DNA of 42,804 nucleotides from Leyella stercorea (GCF_019052365.1 NZ_JAHQUY010000022.1:1-42804), one strand, 5' to 3'; shown: positions 23,507 to 33,640, counted from the stretch's first letter. The notes: generated from the letters alone by a model not told the origin. Numbers and translations: made by a program.

Positions 23507-26350
23507 TTACTTAACGAGTACCTTCTTAACCTTGCCGTCAGCAGAGCGAACGATGTTCAGACCCTTCTGGAGCTTAGCGAGCTTAACACCGTCAACAGAG
23601 AATACCTCGAACTCACCCTCAGCAACTGTTGTTGCGTTGATGCCAGTCGCAGGATCCTTCGTCCAGTCCTTGTCAACAACCTTAACGTAGTTGTATGTAG
23701 CACGCGACTTGTCGTTAGCGCCCTCGCCAGTACCCATCTTAACGGTCGGGAGAGTGAAGAGATAGCTCATTGCGCTTGAAGCAATCTTAACCTCGCCGTT
23801 TACAACGAAGCCCTGAGCCTTAGAAACCTCTACCAAGAACGGAGCTGTCTCAGCGAACTTGCCAGTGTTGTTGTTTGTAGCAGATGTCTGGAAGTAGCCC
23901 TGGAGCATCTGGTCTGCGCTTGTGCGATACAAGTGGAGAGTGTTGTCCCAAGCTGTCGGAACAGCGCCGAGACCGATTACATCCTCGCAGTTGCCAGTAC
24001 ATGTAGACGGGTCGATAGACATAACGATCTTCTGAGTATCCCAATCTACCGGAATCTCCCACTCGAAGCCATTGCCGTCAGCTACGTAGTTCTCCTTGCA
24101 GAACGGTTCTGCAGCAGGTGTCTTAACCTCGTAGTTGAACTCGCCACCGTAGTTCTTCTCGCCAGCTTTCATGGTGAATGTCATCATGAATTCGTCGGCT
24201 GCGTTATAAGAGATAGAGAACTCGGCTGTTGCAGATGCAGCACCAAGGAATGTAGCAGTAGCCTCGTCAGCAGTAGCGTTGAGAACCATTGCTGGCTCAT
24301 CTGGAGTTACTTCACCCTCACCCTCTTCTGCGAGCGGCTCCTGACCACCTGGTTCTGTTGTAGGAAGTGTACCAGTGAATACGAGGTCCTGAGTCTTCTC
24401 GTTGAGTGTTACGTCCTTAAGAGTGAGCGTGAACTCACCTGTTTCAGTTGCCAAGAACTCTACGTTAGCCTTGTCAGCCTGGAAGAGGTCTGTCTCAGGA
24501 GCTGCTGCGTCGTAGATGTGGAGGTTGCTTGTGTAAACCTCTGGCTCTGGCTTTTCTTCCTCGTAGTTGAACTGACCCATATAGCTGAAGTTCTCGCTCT
24601 CGATAGCGAACTCCATCTTGACCTCGTCAGCCGAAACCTCTGTGAGTTCGAATGAAGCGTTCATCTCCTCGCCGAAGAAGTTTGTTGTAGCGCCGTCAGA
24701 CTTAGCCATGATTGTGAGTGGCTCGTCTGCAGCTGCTGTCTCGTCAACGAGTGCCTTACCTACGAAAACGAGGTCGGATGTCTGGTTGAGGAGAGATACG
24801 TCCTTAAGAGTGATCTTGTAGGTATCGTCAGAGTACTTGGTGACGTTCACCTGAGCTTCTGTTTCCTCTACAACCGGCTCTTCTCCGTCGTAAATGCGGA
24901 GGTTGCTTGTGTATGTCTTGTCAGAAGCCACTGTAGCAGCGTCCGGATTTGTACCGACTACGTAGTTGTATTCAGCGCCCTTGGCTACCATATAGAGCTT
25001 CTCTGCGCCGTCTGTATAAACAAGAGCAGTTACGTCGAAATCATCGCCGTCAACGTTGAGACTGCCAGTGTAGGTAGTGCGGTTCTTCTCTGTGTCAACA
25101 GTCTTGGTGAAACCAGAAGCTGTGTACTCTGCATCTTCCTGACCAACAATAGCAAGTGTCATGCTGATTGTCTCGTCTGTCATCTCCTTGATAGTAACCT
25201 TAGCCTGACCTACTGGTTCAGACACACCGTTAGCAACCATAGAGATAGCGTCTGTGAAGCTCTTCTCCTCCTTAACTGTTGGCTCTGCAGCTACAACATT
25301 GAGAGTTGCATCCCAAACGCCACCACCGTCAGAGAGGATGTCGTTTGAACCTCCAGGGAGGATGCAGTTCCAGTCGATCTTGAAGCGGATGCGGTATGTA
25401 CCCGGCTCTGTAGGAGCTGTGAATGAAGGAGGATTAACGTTGCTACGATCGTCACCAGAAACAGAAGCACCGGTAGAGTTGTAGCCATTGCCATCGTTTA
25501 CTTTCGGATTAGCAAGTGTAGTATAGAAGCTGTAGGCTACCAAGTCGGTGCCTGCCTGATCCCACTGGCCTTCCTTGTAAGAGAACTCGCCGTCGTTGTC
25601 GCGGTCGATGTAGATATAACCGTTCATCCACTGACCTGAGTAGTTGAACGAAGCTGTCAGCTCGCTGCCTGCCTCTACATTGAATACAGACGATGTGTGA
25701 TCCTCGTAAGCTGCCTTTGAAGCGAATACGTTTACAGTCTGCTTGTCCTTGCCAGTCTGCTGGAGAGAGAAGCTGCTGAGGACACGGTCGTTACGTGAGT
25801 GGTAAGCTGTCTTGTCGAAGTTAACAGTGTACTTCTCTTTTGTCTCGCCGCCAGTCTCGCCACCGCCGGTAGAACCACCGCCTCCGAAACCTTCGTCAGT
25901 ACCGAAGGTGTACTCAAAAGCATAGCCTACAACAGCGTTAAGAGCCAACTTACCCTTGAGAAGGGCGTAAGCCTTTGTCTCGTTGAACTTAACGAGGAGA
26001 GACTCACCTTTAAGAGAGAAACCACCAGCAGGAAGAGTTCCATTGGCAGAAACATTAGGGTTGCTTACTTCGATAGTAGTCAAACCGTCAGCGTCTGTTG
26101 TGCCTTCTACTCCGTCGCAGCTGAGGTCGCCCCAGTTTTCAAAACCATTCGTGCTGAAGTCGCAGCCACATGCGGTCACATTGTATGTGCCGTCAACGCG
26201 CTTTTCAACGGTGAGAGTACCTTCTGGCAAAGACTTCACATAAGGACTACTGCCCAAAGTCAGCTTGAAAGTAAGCTGATCAGTGTAGTCCGTAGCGAAT
26301 GCCATTACGGTAACCATCAACATCGAAAGAAGAGATAAGATTTTCTTCAT
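23507..26350 (-). CDS. Very large secreted modular protein with calycin-like and GEVED-like domains and a T9SS-like tail
   Basis: The protein has 947 residues; signal peptide MKKILSLLSMLMVTVMAFA. Modules in order: a calycin-like beta domain (about 20-150); a GEVED-like domain (about 175-355; GQWMNGYIYIDRDNDGEFS, PGTYRIRFKIDW); three further calycin-like units, two of them opening YTSNLRIYDGEE and YTSNLHIYDAAA; then a module of about 150 residues (about 750-905) with IPVDWDTQKIVMSIDPSTCTGNCEDVIGLG and HLYRTSAD, which I do not recognise. The tail FEVFSVDGVKLAKLQKGLNIVRSADGKVKKVLVK resembles a T9SS type-A end. The composition is acidic. No catalytic motif is seen; surface or secreted binding protein is the likely role. 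It is a paralogue of the next gene. Confidence 0.75.
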   Translation of the reverse strand: MKKILSLLSMLMVTVMAFATDYTDQLTFKLTLGSSPYVKSLPEGTLTVEKRVDGTYNVTACGCDFSTNGFENWGDLSCDGVEGTTDADGLTTIEVSNPNVSANGTLPAGGFSLKGESLLVKFNETKAYALLKGKLALNAVVGYAFEYTFGTDEGFGGGGSTGGGETGGETKEKYTVNFDKTAYHSRNDRVLSSFSLQQTGKDKQTVNVFASKAAYEDHTSSVFNVEAGSELTASFNYSGQWMNGYIYIDRDNDGEFSYKEGQWDQAGTDLVAYSFYTTLANPKVNDGNGYNSTGASVSGDDRSNVNPPSFTAPTEPGTYRIRFKIDWNCILPGGSNDILSDGGGVWDATLNVVAAEPTVKEEKSFTDAISMVANGVSEPVGQAKVTIKEMTDETISMTLAIVGQEDAEYTASGFTKTVDTEKNRTTYTGSLNVDGDDFDVTALVYTDGAEKLYMVAKGAEYNYVVGTNPDAATVASDKTYTSNLRIYDGEEPVVEETEAQVNVTKYSDDTYKITLKDVSLLNQTSDLVFVGKALVDETAAADEPLTIMAKSDGATTNFFGEEMNASFELTEVSADEVKMEFAIESENFSYMGQFNYEEEKPEPEVYTSNLHIYDAAAPETDLFQADKANVEFLATETGEFTLTLKDVTLNEKTQDLVFTGTLPTTEPGGQEPLAEEGEGEVTPDEPAMVLNATADEATATFLGAASATAEFSISYNAADEFMMTFTMKAGEKNYGGEFNYEVKTPAAEPFCKENYVADGNGFEWEIPVDWDTQKIVMSIDPSTCTGNCEDVIGLGAVPTAWDNTLHLYRTSADQMLQGYFQTSATNNNTGKFAETAPFLVEVSKAQGFVVNGEVKIASSAMSYLFTLPTVKMGTGEGANDKSRATYNYVKVVDKDWTKDPATGINATTVAEGEFEVFSVDGVKLAKLQKGLNIVRSADGKVKKVLVK

Positions 26351-26494
26351 ACTAAATCCTTTCTTTTTTGTTAATAAATTGTTATTAAATTAAGTGAACT
26401 ATAATATTCTATATTTTAGTATGTATGCAGCATAGGGTTATCCGAATGCCGGATAATACTTACAATTTGTCTGTTCTTAGTCGTACTTTATATG

Positions 26495-26524
26495 CAAAGG
26501 TAGGAATAATTATCGTTTACACAA
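26495..26524 (-). promoter_or_regulatory. Promoter of the 947-residue secreted protein (TTG-19-TACCTTTG)
   Basis: TACCTTTG on the minus strand (plus 26495-26502) lies 19 bases from TTG (plus 26522-26524). The resulting leader of about 138 bases is long for this window. Confidence 0.65.
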
Positions 26525-26569
26525 TAAAAATAACGTTAAAATACTTATGTTTACGACATATTAATACAA

Positions 26570-26607
26570 AAAAAATCCCGACTCCGTTGCTGGAGTCGGG
26601 ATTTTTT
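26570..26607. terminator. Strong bidirectional terminator below the 1100-residue protein gene
   Basis: A perfect 16-bp stem (26570-26585 with 26592-26607) contains TCCCGACTCC and is flanked by A and T runs. It lies 47 bases beyond the stop at 26654. The separate promoter and this terminator show that the two paralogues are independent transcripts. Confidence 0.88.
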
Positions 26608-26653
26608 GTTTATCGGAAAGGGCGTGCGCCCTACCCTATAGTCTTAAAAAAGA

Positions 26654-29600
26654 TTACTTAACGAGTACCTTCTTAACCTTGCCGTCAGCGGTGCGAACGA
26701 TGTTCAGACCCTTCTGGAGCTTAGCAATCTGTACGCCGTCAACAGTGAAGAGCTGTGCCTCGCCGTTAGCAACCTCAGCGTTGATTGTGCTGATGCCGTC
26801 GGTAACCGGCTCTACAACCTCGAGAGTAGCGTCGTAGATACCACCACCGTTGTTGAGGATAGAGTTACCAGTAGCTACGCTACCACCTGCGTCGATGTTA
26901 TCCCAGTCTACCTTGAAGCGGATGCGGTATGTACCCGGTGTGGTAGGAGCTGTGAATGCAGGCATCGGGTTAACGTTGCAGTTGCTTTCTACAGCCTCGC
27001 CCTTAGAGTTCTGATCCTTATAGTAGCTGTAAGATACTACCTCTGTGCCAGTCTGGTCAGCGCCGTCGGCGTTGAATGAGAACTGCTTGTTGTTGTCGAG
27101 GTCGATGTATACGTAACCGTGCATCCACTCGCCAACGTAACCGATAGAAGGTGTTACCTCTGAACCTGCCTCAACAGTGAACTTCTGGTCTGTGAGGTCC
27201 TCATAACCGTTCATTGTCTTGCCAAACTCGATAGTCTGCTTATCCTTGCCAGTCTGCTGGAGAGAAACAGATGTAGAGTAGCGTGAAACGTGGTTCTGCT
27301 TAGCGTCCTTGTCGAAGTTGATAGCGTAGTCTTCAACCGGTGGCTCTGGAGTCTCAACCTTCTCGCCGAATACGATGTCAGCCCAACCGTAAGCAGAGCC
27401 GAAGAATACACCGAACTTAACAACAGTCTTGCCTGCGTCCTCGTCCTGAGTACCCTCGAAGTTGCGGATGTCAGACTCGGCGCCTACGATTACACCAAGA
27501 GCGTTGTTCTCTGTAGCGCGTACCCATGTACCCTTTGTTGCTTCAGTAGTGAGAATGGTTGTGTAGTCCTCAGAATTCAAAGAAGCCTGTACGCCAGAGA
27601 TTGCGAAGTCGCCGATAGTGTTACCGTTGATTACAACGTCCTTGAATGTCAACTTAGCGGTAGACGCAGACACCATTGTGATGTCGAGCTTTGCATTCTC
27701 GATGTTAACCGGATCAGATTCGCCGAACTTGATGTTAGCCCAGTCGGTGATTGTCTCGGTTGTCGGGATGAAGATTTCCTTGCCGAAGCCGAGTTCATAA
27801 GTGTAGTCGGACATGCCACCGAGTACAACTGTGAACTTAGCAGCAAGCTGACCGTTTTCTACCTCGCCGCTCATTGTTACGTCGGCAGCATAGTTTGACC
27901 AGTCTCCGCCGGCAGCAATTACGCCAGCAGCATTCTCTGCTGTAAGCTTCAGTACGCCGTCTACTTCCTCGCCGTTAGCCTGGAATACGATCTTGCCTAC
28001 TGTGCCAGCGTTTGCAAGGTCCATATCAGAGAACTCTGGGAGAGTAACCTCGTACTTGCCCTCGCCCTTAGCGAGAACTGTTACCTCTGCGTTTTCGTAA
28101 ACCTTGTGGTCGGCGTCGCGAACGATTGTGAGGTCGTTATTGTAAACAACTGCCTTCGGAGTCTCAGGCTCTGTTGTCTCTTTCCAGTCGAGAGAGACTA
28201 CCTTGATGTATTTGTAGAATGCCTGGCTGAACTTAGGAGACTCACCGCTACCGATGAGGATAGTGTTGCTTGCGAAGAGCTCGTCAAGAACGTAAGGAGC
28301 CATCTTAACCTCACCGTTAACCTTCAGACCCTCAGCCTTAGAGATTTCGAACTTAGCGAGGCAATCAGCAACGTCCATGCGACCGGTGTTGTTGTTACCA
28401 GCGCCGTCCTTTGCGAAGAAACCAGACATCTGCTTTTCAGACTGCTGGCAGTACCAGTGCATTGTGCGGTATGTGCTTGTCTGGAATGCAGCGAAGCTAT
28501 CGCCAGTAGTCATAGCAAGGATATCCTTGTCGTTACCACCGTTAGAGAAGTCGATAGAAGCAACGATCTTCTGCTTGTCCCAGTTGATAGTAGCTGTCTT
28601 AGAGAAGCCAGTGCCGTCAGCCTGGTAGTTCTCCCAGAGTGTTACGTCCTCAGGCTCAGCCGGAGCTACGTAGTCGGGATCCTCACCGAATGCGAGAGTT
28701 GTTCCTTCAGTTGGGATGAGAGTCATGTAAAGCTTCTCTGCCTCATCCTTTGTGTAGCGGAGAGCCTTAACAGCGAAGTTTGTGCCCTGGAAGTTAGTTG
28801 TACCAGTGTATGTGATGCGATCCTTCTCGTCTGTACCCTTTACGAGGTCTGTAGACTCAACGTTCATCTCTGAGAAGGCGAGAGACATGCTGATAGTGTT
28901 GTCAGACATCTCCTTGAGAGTTACGGTAGCGTCGCCCATTGCGCTCGGAGTACCGTCAGCGAGTGAATAGAGCTTGTCGGCATACTGCTTCTCAAAGGTT
29001 ACAGTTACCTCAGGCTCTGTCGGCTCTGTCCAGTCCTTGTCAACTACCTTAACGTAGTTGTATGTAGCGTGTGAGAGGATGTTATTGCCCTCACCAGTGC
29101 CCATAACTACTGTTGACATAGCGAAGAGGTCTGCAAGCTGCGCTGCAGTGATTCGTGTTGCGCCGTCTACGATGAAGCCATTAGCCTTAGAGATCTCAAC
29201 CTTGATAGGGTTGCCCTCATCAAACTTGCCAGTGTTGACTGCACCTGCACCGAAGTAGCACTGGAGCTGCTTGTCTGCAGAAGTGCGATACATGTGGAGG
29301 TTGCCAGCCCATGATGTGCCGTCTGTACCGAGGCCGATGATGTGCTCGCAGCCAGTTGTACAAGTAGCTGTGCTGATAGACATAACGATCTTCTGTGTAT
29401 CCCAATCTACTGGGATGCTCCAGTTGAAGTTAGTGCCATCGCCTACGAAGTCAACCTTCTCGAAAGCAGCCGGCTTCTCGTCGCCGCCAGTTGAACCACC
29501 GCCAGTAGACTCGAAATCGTTAACACCGAATTCAGCAGAGATAGTAGACTTGTAATAAGTTCCAATCTTTGCCGAGAATTTAGCGTATGCTTTTTCTGCA

Positions 29601-29956
29601 TTGAACTTAGCAAAAAGAACGCCATCTGAAGCCTCTTTCAAGCCAAGAGCACAATTTTCTACTGATGCTGACAAGTTAGAAAGGTCGATAGTTGTAACAC
29701 CATTCTCTGTGGTACCAGCAACATTGCTGAATGTGTATGTACCATAGTTGTCTGTGTAATTGCCATCAACATTGATGACATCCTTAAATGTCACATTAAA
29801 TGTGTTGTCGCCATTGTCAGTGATTGTAAGAACTGCATCGTCCGACTCGGTGGAGGGCATACTTCCGAATGTAACGGTGCGATGTCCTGTGTAGTCGGTT
29901 GCAAACGCGGTAAGCGTCATCACTAACAAAGCAAGAAGAGATAAGATTTTTTTCAT
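26654..29956 (-). CDS. Very large secreted modular protein, paralogue of the downstream gene
   Basis: The protein has 1100 residues; signal peptide MKKILSLLALLVMTLTAFA, nearly the same as in its neighbour. Module order differs: calycin-like domain (about 20-150); the unrecognised DWDTQK module (about 170-305; IPVDWDTQKIVMSISTATCTTGCEHIIGLG, HMYRTSAD); a calycin-like unit; a second, diverged copy of that module (about 445-590; INWDKQKIVASIDFSNGG, TMHWYCQQSE); two calycin-like units; a GEVED-like domain (about 880-1060; EWMHGYVYIDLDNNKQFS, PGTYRIRFKVDW); and the tail LFTVDGVQIAKLQKGLNIVRTADGKVKKVLVK. Tails and signal regions of the two paralogues are almost identical, the middles rearranged. 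Function unknown; surface-exposed binding is the best guess. Confidence 0.75.
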   Translation of the reverse strand: MKKILSLLALLVMTLTAFATDYTGHRTVTFGSMPSTESDDAVLTITDNGDNTFNVTFKDVINVDGNYTDNYGTYTFSNVAGTTENGVTTIDLSNLSASVENCALGLKEASDGVLFAKFNAEKAYAKFSAKIGTYYKSTISAEFGVNDFESTGGGSTGGDEKPAAFEKVDFVGDGTNFNWSIPVDWDTQKIVMSISTATCTTGCEHIIGLGTDGTSWAGNLHMYRTSADKQLQCYFGAGAVNTGKFDEGNPIKVEISKANGFIVDGATRITAAQLADLFAMSTVVMGTGEGNNILSHATYNYVKVVDKDWTEPTEPEVTVTFEKQYADKLYSLADGTPSAMGDATVTLKEMSDNTISMSLAFSEMNVESTDLVKGTDEKDRITYTGTTNFQGTNFAVKALRYTKDEAEKLYMTLIPTEGTTLAFGEDPDYVAPAEPEDVTLWENYQADGTGFSKTATINWDKQKIVASIDFSNGGNDKDILAMTTGDSFAAFQTSTYRTMHWYCQQSEKQMSGFFAKDGAGNNNTGRMDVADCLAKFEISKAEGLKVNGEVKMAPYVLDELFASNTILIGSGESPKFSQAFYKYIKVVSLDWKETTEPETPKAVVYNNDLTIVRDADHKVYENAEVTVLAKGEGKYEVTLPEFSDMDLANAGTVGKIVFQANGEEVDGVLKLTAENAAGVIAAGGDWSNYAADVTMSGEVENGQLAAKFTVVLGGMSDYTYELGFGKEIFIPTTETITDWANIKFGESDPVNIENAKLDITMVSASTAKLTFKDVVINGNTIGDFAISGVQASLNSEDYTTILTTEATKGTWVRATENNALGVIVGAESDIRNFEGTQDEDAGKTVVKFGVFFGSAYGWADIVFGEKVETPEPPVEDYAINFDKDAKQNHVSRYSTSVSLQQTGKDKQTIEFGKTMNGYEDLTDQKFTVEAGSEVTPSIGYVGEWMHGYVYIDLDNNKQFSFNADGADQTGTEVVSYSYYKDQNSKGEAVESNCNVNPMPAFTAPTTPGTYRIRFKVDWDNIDAGGSVATGNSILNNGGGIYDATLEVVEPVTDGISTINAEVANGEAQLFTVDGVQIAKLQKGLNIVRTADGKVKKVLVK

Positions 29957-30178
29957 ACTAAATCCTTTTCTTTGTTTGTTAATAAATTGTTATTGAATTA
30001 AGTTAATTAAAAATTTCTGTTTTAGTAATAATCGGTTTTGCGCGATTTCTTTAGTTTGTTTATTCGGTCTTCTTAGGTCTTTAGATTATGGTTTCTTAGA
30101 TTGTAGTACGGCGCTATTTTCAGCGCACGTTGTATGGTGCGCAACGCCCTTTTGGCACTACACACTCCATCTTCGGTG

Positions 30179-30209
30179 CAAATTTAGTAAAAATTTGGAT
30201 AGTGGCAAA
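30179..30209 (-). promoter_or_regulatory. Promoter of the 1100-residue secreted protein (TTTG-19-TAAATTTG)
   Basis: TAAATTTG on the minus strand (plus 30179-30186) lies 19 bases from TTTG (plus 30206-30209). The leader is about 215 bases. The sequence just before the ATG (AACAA, AGGATTTAGT) is nearly the same as before the paralogue's ATG. Confidence 0.65.
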
Positions 30210-30487
30210 GTATTTTCCACTTTTTTATGTCTTTGAAGCTGAATAGGTTGGCTTAAAGGGCGCATCGATTGAGCTTTACACCTTATTATTATATTAAAGG
30301 GCAGACAGAGTATGTTCTGTTACAAAACTTCTGTAGGCGAAAATATCTACCATATCTCCCAGCAACGGCGCAACGTGCACATTATGAACGGAATAAGGGC
30401 TGGCAGATTCTCCTCTGAGCGGGTTATCTCCCAGCCTATCTACCAGCCTATCTACCAGCCATATTACAGCTTGAATGGATTAAAAGC

Positions 30488-30565
30488 GGATTTTGATTGA
30501 ATGGATTAATAACGGATTTTGATTGAATGGATTAATAACGGATTTTGATTGAATGAATTAACAAC
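30488..30565 (+). repeat. Three tandem 26-base units
   Basis: Units begin at 30488, 30514 and 30540 and read GGATTTTGATTGAATG followed by a ten-base end, with two changes in the last copy. They run into AACGGATTAAACGG repeats. Confidence 0.88.
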
Positions 30566-30800
30566 GGATTAAACGGATTGAACGGATTCGTTGGCTGCGT
30601 AATATTAACAACGGATTAAACGGATTAAACGGATTCTGTTGCTTACAAAAATCAGATGTTGCTTGCGGCGGAGGCCGGAGACCTCCGCTACGGATAACGA
30701 CATCCGTTTAATCCGCTGTTCAACATACGCACCCAAAATCCGTTTAATCCGATTAATCCGTTGTTAAATATACGCACCAAAAATCCGCTTAATCCGTTGT
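30566..30800. repeat. CGGATTAAA repeats and their inverted copies
   Basis: AACGGATTAAACGGATT-type words (30564-30633) are followed, after a dispersed hairpin at 30668-30688, by the complementary AATCCGTTTAATCCG-type words (about 30700-30800). Together they form an inverted block of about 230 bases that could fold as an imperfect cruciform. No gene is present. Confidence 0.75.
30668..30688. repeat. Dispersed hairpin GCGGAGG-CCGGAGA-CCTCCGC, copy 1
   Basis: A 7-bp perfect stem and 7-base loop, identical over about 28 bases (with flanks) to 35571-35591. Confidence 0.85.
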
Positions 30801-30830
30801 TAAACACAACATCATAAATTCGTTGTTCAT

Positions 30831-30872
30831 AAAAAGAAAGCGGTGCGGGCTGCATAGCACCCCGTACCGCTT
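30831..30872 (-). terminator. Terminator of the frd operon
   Basis: A 12-bp stem (30838-30849 with 30861-30872, one G/T pair) is followed on the minus strand by CTTTCTTTTT. It is 25 bases beyond the frdB stop. Confidence 0.8.
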
Positions 30873-30896
30873 ATAGTATTAATCAACGAGTTATAA

Positions 30897-31649
30897 TTAA
30901 TCAGCGAGCTTTGCCTTGATGAACTCGCGGTTGAGGCGAGCGATGTTGGCGATAGACTCGTTCTTCGGGCACTCAGCCTCGCAAGCGCGAGTGTTGGTGC
31001 AGTTGCCGAAGCCGAGCTCCTCCATCTTGGCGATCATTGCCTTTGCGCGCTTAGCAGCCTCCGGGCGGCCCTGCGGCAGGAGAGCGAGCTGGCTCACCTT
31101 AGAGCTTACGAAGAGCATTGCCGAGCCGTTCTTACATGCAGCTACGCAGCAACCGCAGCCGATACATGTAGCGCAGTCCATTGCCTCGTCAGCGTCTTCC
31201 TTCGGGATGAGGATGGCGTTAGCGTCCTGCGGCTGACCGGTGCGAACGCTTACATAGCCACCTGCCTGCATGATCTTGTCGAAAGCTGTGCGGTCTACCA
31301 TGCAGTCCTTGATTACGGGGAACGCTGCTGAGCGCCACGGCTCAACGGTGATTACGTCGCCGTCGTTGAACTTACGCATGTAGAGCTGGCATGTGGTAGC
31401 GCCCTGGTTCGGTCCGTGTGGGTGACCGTTGATGTAGAGTGAGCACATACCGCAGATGCCCTCGCGGCAGTCGTGGTCGAATACGAAAGGCTCGTTGCCT
31501 TCCTCGATGAGCTGCTCGTTAAGGATGTCGAGCATCTCAAGGAATGAGGTATCCGTAGGGATATCCTTCATCTCGCGTGTGTCGAAGTGGCCCTTGTCCT
31601 GAGGACCGTTCTGACGCCAATATTTCAGTGTGAATGATATGTTTGCCAT
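30897..31649 (-). CDS. frdB: Fumarate reductase / succinate dehydrogenase iron-sulfur subunit
   Basis: The protein has 250 residues. The N-terminal 2Fe-2S domain has Cys61, Cys66, Cys69 (CREGICGMC) and Cys87. The C-terminal domain has [11 protein letters not shown] (Cys162, 165, 168, 172) plus Cys217, Cys223 and Cys227 (ACEAECP) for the 4Fe-4S and 3Fe-4S centres. It passes electrons between the membrane cytochrome b and the flavoprotein on the cytoplasmic face. In anaerobic Bacteroidetes the complex mainly reduces fumarate to succinate. It is the last gene of frdC-frdA-frdB, 8 bases after frdA. Confidence 0.95.
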   Translation of the reverse strand: MANISFTLKYWRQNGPQDKGHFDTREMKDIPTDTSFLEMLDILNEQLIEEGNEPFVFDHDCREGICGMCSLYINGHPHGPNQGATTCQLYMRKFNDGDVITVEPWRSAAFPVIKDCMVDRTAFDKIMQAGGYVSVRTGQPQDANAILIPKEDADEAMDCATCIGCGCCVAACKNGSAMLFVSSKVSQLALLPQGRPEAAKRAKAMIAKMEELGFGNCTNTRACEAECPKNESIANIARLNREFIKAKLAD

Positions 31650-31657
31650 AATTTTTA

Positions 31658-33640
31658 TTAGTTCTTATAGTTACGTGTCTGTACCTTGATTGCCTCGTAT
31701 TCGAGCGGTTCCTTGATGAGTTCAGGAGCGGTTTCGTCGTTGCCCTTGTACTCCCAGCAGCCTACGTAGAAGAAGTGCTCGTCGTCGCGCTTTGCCTCGC
31801 CCTCTTCTGTCTGGTGCTCCTCGCGGAAGTGACCACCGCAAGACTCCTCGCGTGAGAGTGCGTCGTGTGCGATGAGCTCACCCATGAGGATGAAGTCGCG
31901 GAGGTGGATAGCCTTGTCGAGCTCTACGTTCAGACCTTCCTTCTTGCCTGGGATGAAGAGGTTGGTGTTGAACTCGTTGCGGAGCTTCTTGATGAGCTTG
32001 ATGCCTTCCTCGAGACCCTCCTTTGTACGACCCATGCCTACGTGCTCCCAGAGGATGTGGCCGAGCTCCTTGTGGATAGAGTCTACAGAGCGCTTGCCCT
32101 TGATGTTCATGAGGCGGTCGATTTCTGCCTGAACGCCCTTTTCTGCCTCTGCGAACTCGGGGAGGTCTACAGAGAGGTGCGGCCAGATAGCCTGGTCGGC
32201 GAGGTAGTTCTGGATGGTGTACGGCAGTACGAAGTAGCCGTCTGCGAGACCCTGCATGAGGGCTGATGCGCCGAGGCGGTTAGCGCCGTGGTCAGAGAAG
32301 TTGCACTCGCCGATTGCGAACAGACCGGTGATAGAGGTCTGGAGCTCGTAGTCTACCCAGATACCGCCCATTGTGTAGTGGATAGCCGGATAGATCATCA
32401 TCGGGTTGTAGTACTTCACGCCGTTGATTTCGTTTGCAAGCTCGCCCGGGTTTACGTCGGTGATCTCCTCGTACATGTCGAAGAGGTTGCCGTAGCGCTG
32501 GCGGATCACGTCGATGCCGAGGCGGTTGATTGACTCAGAGAAGTCGAGGAATACGGCGAGGCCGGTGTTGTTTACGCCGAAGCCCTTGTCGCAACGCTCC
32601 TTGGCTGCGCGCGAAGCAACGTCACGCGGAACGAGGTTGCCGAATGCCGGATAGCGACGCTCCAAGTAGTAGTCGCGGTCTTCCTCCGGAATGTCCGAGC
32701 CCTTCTTTGTGCCTGCCTGGAGAGCCTTTGCGTCTTCGAGCTTCTTCGGCACCCAGATGCGGCCGTCGTTACGCAGCGACTCTGACATAAGTGTGAGCTT
32801 CGACTGCTTGTCGCCGTGTACGGGGATACATGTCGGGTGGATCTGTACGTAGCAAGGGTTAGCGAAGTAAGCGCCCTTACGGTAGCACTGAACGGCTGCT
32901 GTACAGTTGCAACCCATAGCGTTTGTAGAGAGGAAGTATGCGTTGCCGTAACCGCCGGTAGCGATTACTACGGCGTTAGCCGAGAAGCGCTCGAGCTTGC
33001 CGGTAATGAGGTTCTTAGCGATGATACCGCGTGCGCGGCCGTCTACGATTACTACGTCTTCCATCTCGTAGCGTGTGTAGAGCTGTACGCGGCCCGTGCT
33101 CACCTGCTTAGAGAGTGCTGAGTAGGCACCGAGGAGGAGCTGCTGGCCGGTCTGACCCTTAGCGTAGAATGTACGTGACACCTGAGCACCACCGAACGAA
33201 CGGTTGGCGAGCATGCCGCCGTACTCGCGTGCGAATGGTACGCCCTGGGCTACGCACTGGTCGATGATGTCGTTTGACACCTCTGCCAGACGGTATACGT
33301 TAGCCTCGCGTGCACGGTAGTCGCCGCCCTTCACTGTGTCGTAGAACAGACGGTATACTGAGTCGCCGTCGTTCTGATAGTTCTTAGCTGCGTTGATACC
33401 GCCCTGAGCGGCGATAGAGTGAGCGCGACGCGGTGAGTCCTGGATGCAGAAGTTTAAAACGCGGAAACCCATCTCGCCGAGGCTGGCTGCTGCAGAAGCT
33501 CCTGCAAGACCTGTACCTACAACGATGATGTCGAGCTTGAGTTTGTTCTTGGGGTTCACCAGACGCTGGTGAGCTTTATAGTTGGTCCACTTCTCGGCCA
33601 CTGGGCCTTCAGGGATTCTTGAATTAATTGTCTTAGCCAT
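31658..33640 (-). CDS. frdA: Fumarate reductase / succinate dehydrogenase flavoprotein subunit
   Basis: The protein has 660 residues. An FAD-binding Rossmann motif ([22 protein letters not shown], Gly42-Gly47) and the covalent-flavin region [14 protein letters not shown] (His74 the likely attachment residue) are followed by the substrate-binding and capping domains ([26 protein letters not shown]). The dimer-contact/active-site stretch [45 protein letters not shown] is visible, and [20 protein letters not shown] near the C-terminus. It interconverts fumarate and succinate. The length and the four-domain layout are those of the Bacteroidetes/epsilonproteobacterial type with a single cytochrome b partner. 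It is the middle gene of the operon. Confidence 0.95.
   Translation of the reverse strand: MAKTINSRIPEGPVAEKWTNYKAHQRLVNPKNKLKLDIIVVGTGLAGASAAASLGEMGFRVLNFCIQDSPRRAHSIAAQGGINAAKNYQNDGDSVYRLFYDTVKGGDYRAREANVYRLAEVSNDIIDQCVAQGVPFAREYGGMLANRSFGGAQVSRTFYAKGQTGQQLLLGAYSALSKQVSTGRVQLYTRYEMEDVVIVDGRARGIIAKNLITGKLERFSANAVVIATGGYGNAYFLSTNAMGCNCTAAVQCYRKGAYFANPCYVQIHPTCIPVHGDKQSKLTLMSESLRNDGRIWVPKKLEDAKALQAGTKKGSDIPEEDRDYYLERRYPAFGNLVPRDVASRAAKERCDKGFGVNNTGLAVFLDFSESINRLGIDVIRQRYGNLFDMYEEITDVNPGELANEINGVKYYNPMMIYPAIHYTMGGIWVDYELQTSITGLFAIGECNFSDHGANRLGASALMQGLADGYFVLPYTIQNYLADQAIWPHLSVDLPEFAEAEKGVQAEIDRLMNIKGKRSVDSIHKELGHILWEHVGMGRTKEGLEEGIKLIKKLRNEFNTNLFIPGKKEGLNVELDKAIHLRDFILMGELIAHDALSREESCGGHFREEHQTEEGEAKRDDEHFFYVGCWEYKGNDETAPELIKEPLEYEAIKVQTRNYKN

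Larger units (their letters stand above)
26351..26653. other. Gap with leader/promoter of the 947-residue gene and a terminator of the 1100-residue gene
   Basis: The 303 bases contain a long leader (about 26351-26488) with a hairpin TTATCCG-AATGC-CGGATAA near 26438-26456. They also contain the promoter at 26495-26524, the terminator at 26570-26607 and a small palindrome GGGCGTGCGCCC near 26629. No gene is present. Confidence 0.65.
29957..30896. other. Repeat-rich 940-base gap between the secreted paralogue and the frd operon
   Basis: From left to right: a long leader (about 29957-30172) with small hairpins such as GCGCT-ATTTTC-AGCGC; the promoter at 30179-30209; 12-base repeats (CAGCCTATCTAC at 30432-30455, plus a partial unit); 26-base tandem units (30488-30565); CGGATTAAA-type inverted repeats (30566-30800); a dispersed hairpin (30668-30688); and the frd terminator (30831-30872). 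I see no convincing gene; the 62-codon frame at 30312-30500 is made partly of repeats. Confidence 0.75.

Noticed and set aside
30312..30500. A 62-codon frame in the repeat-rich gap
   Set aside because: It has no promoter, is partly made of 12-base repeats (QPIYQPIYQP), and has no family resemblance.
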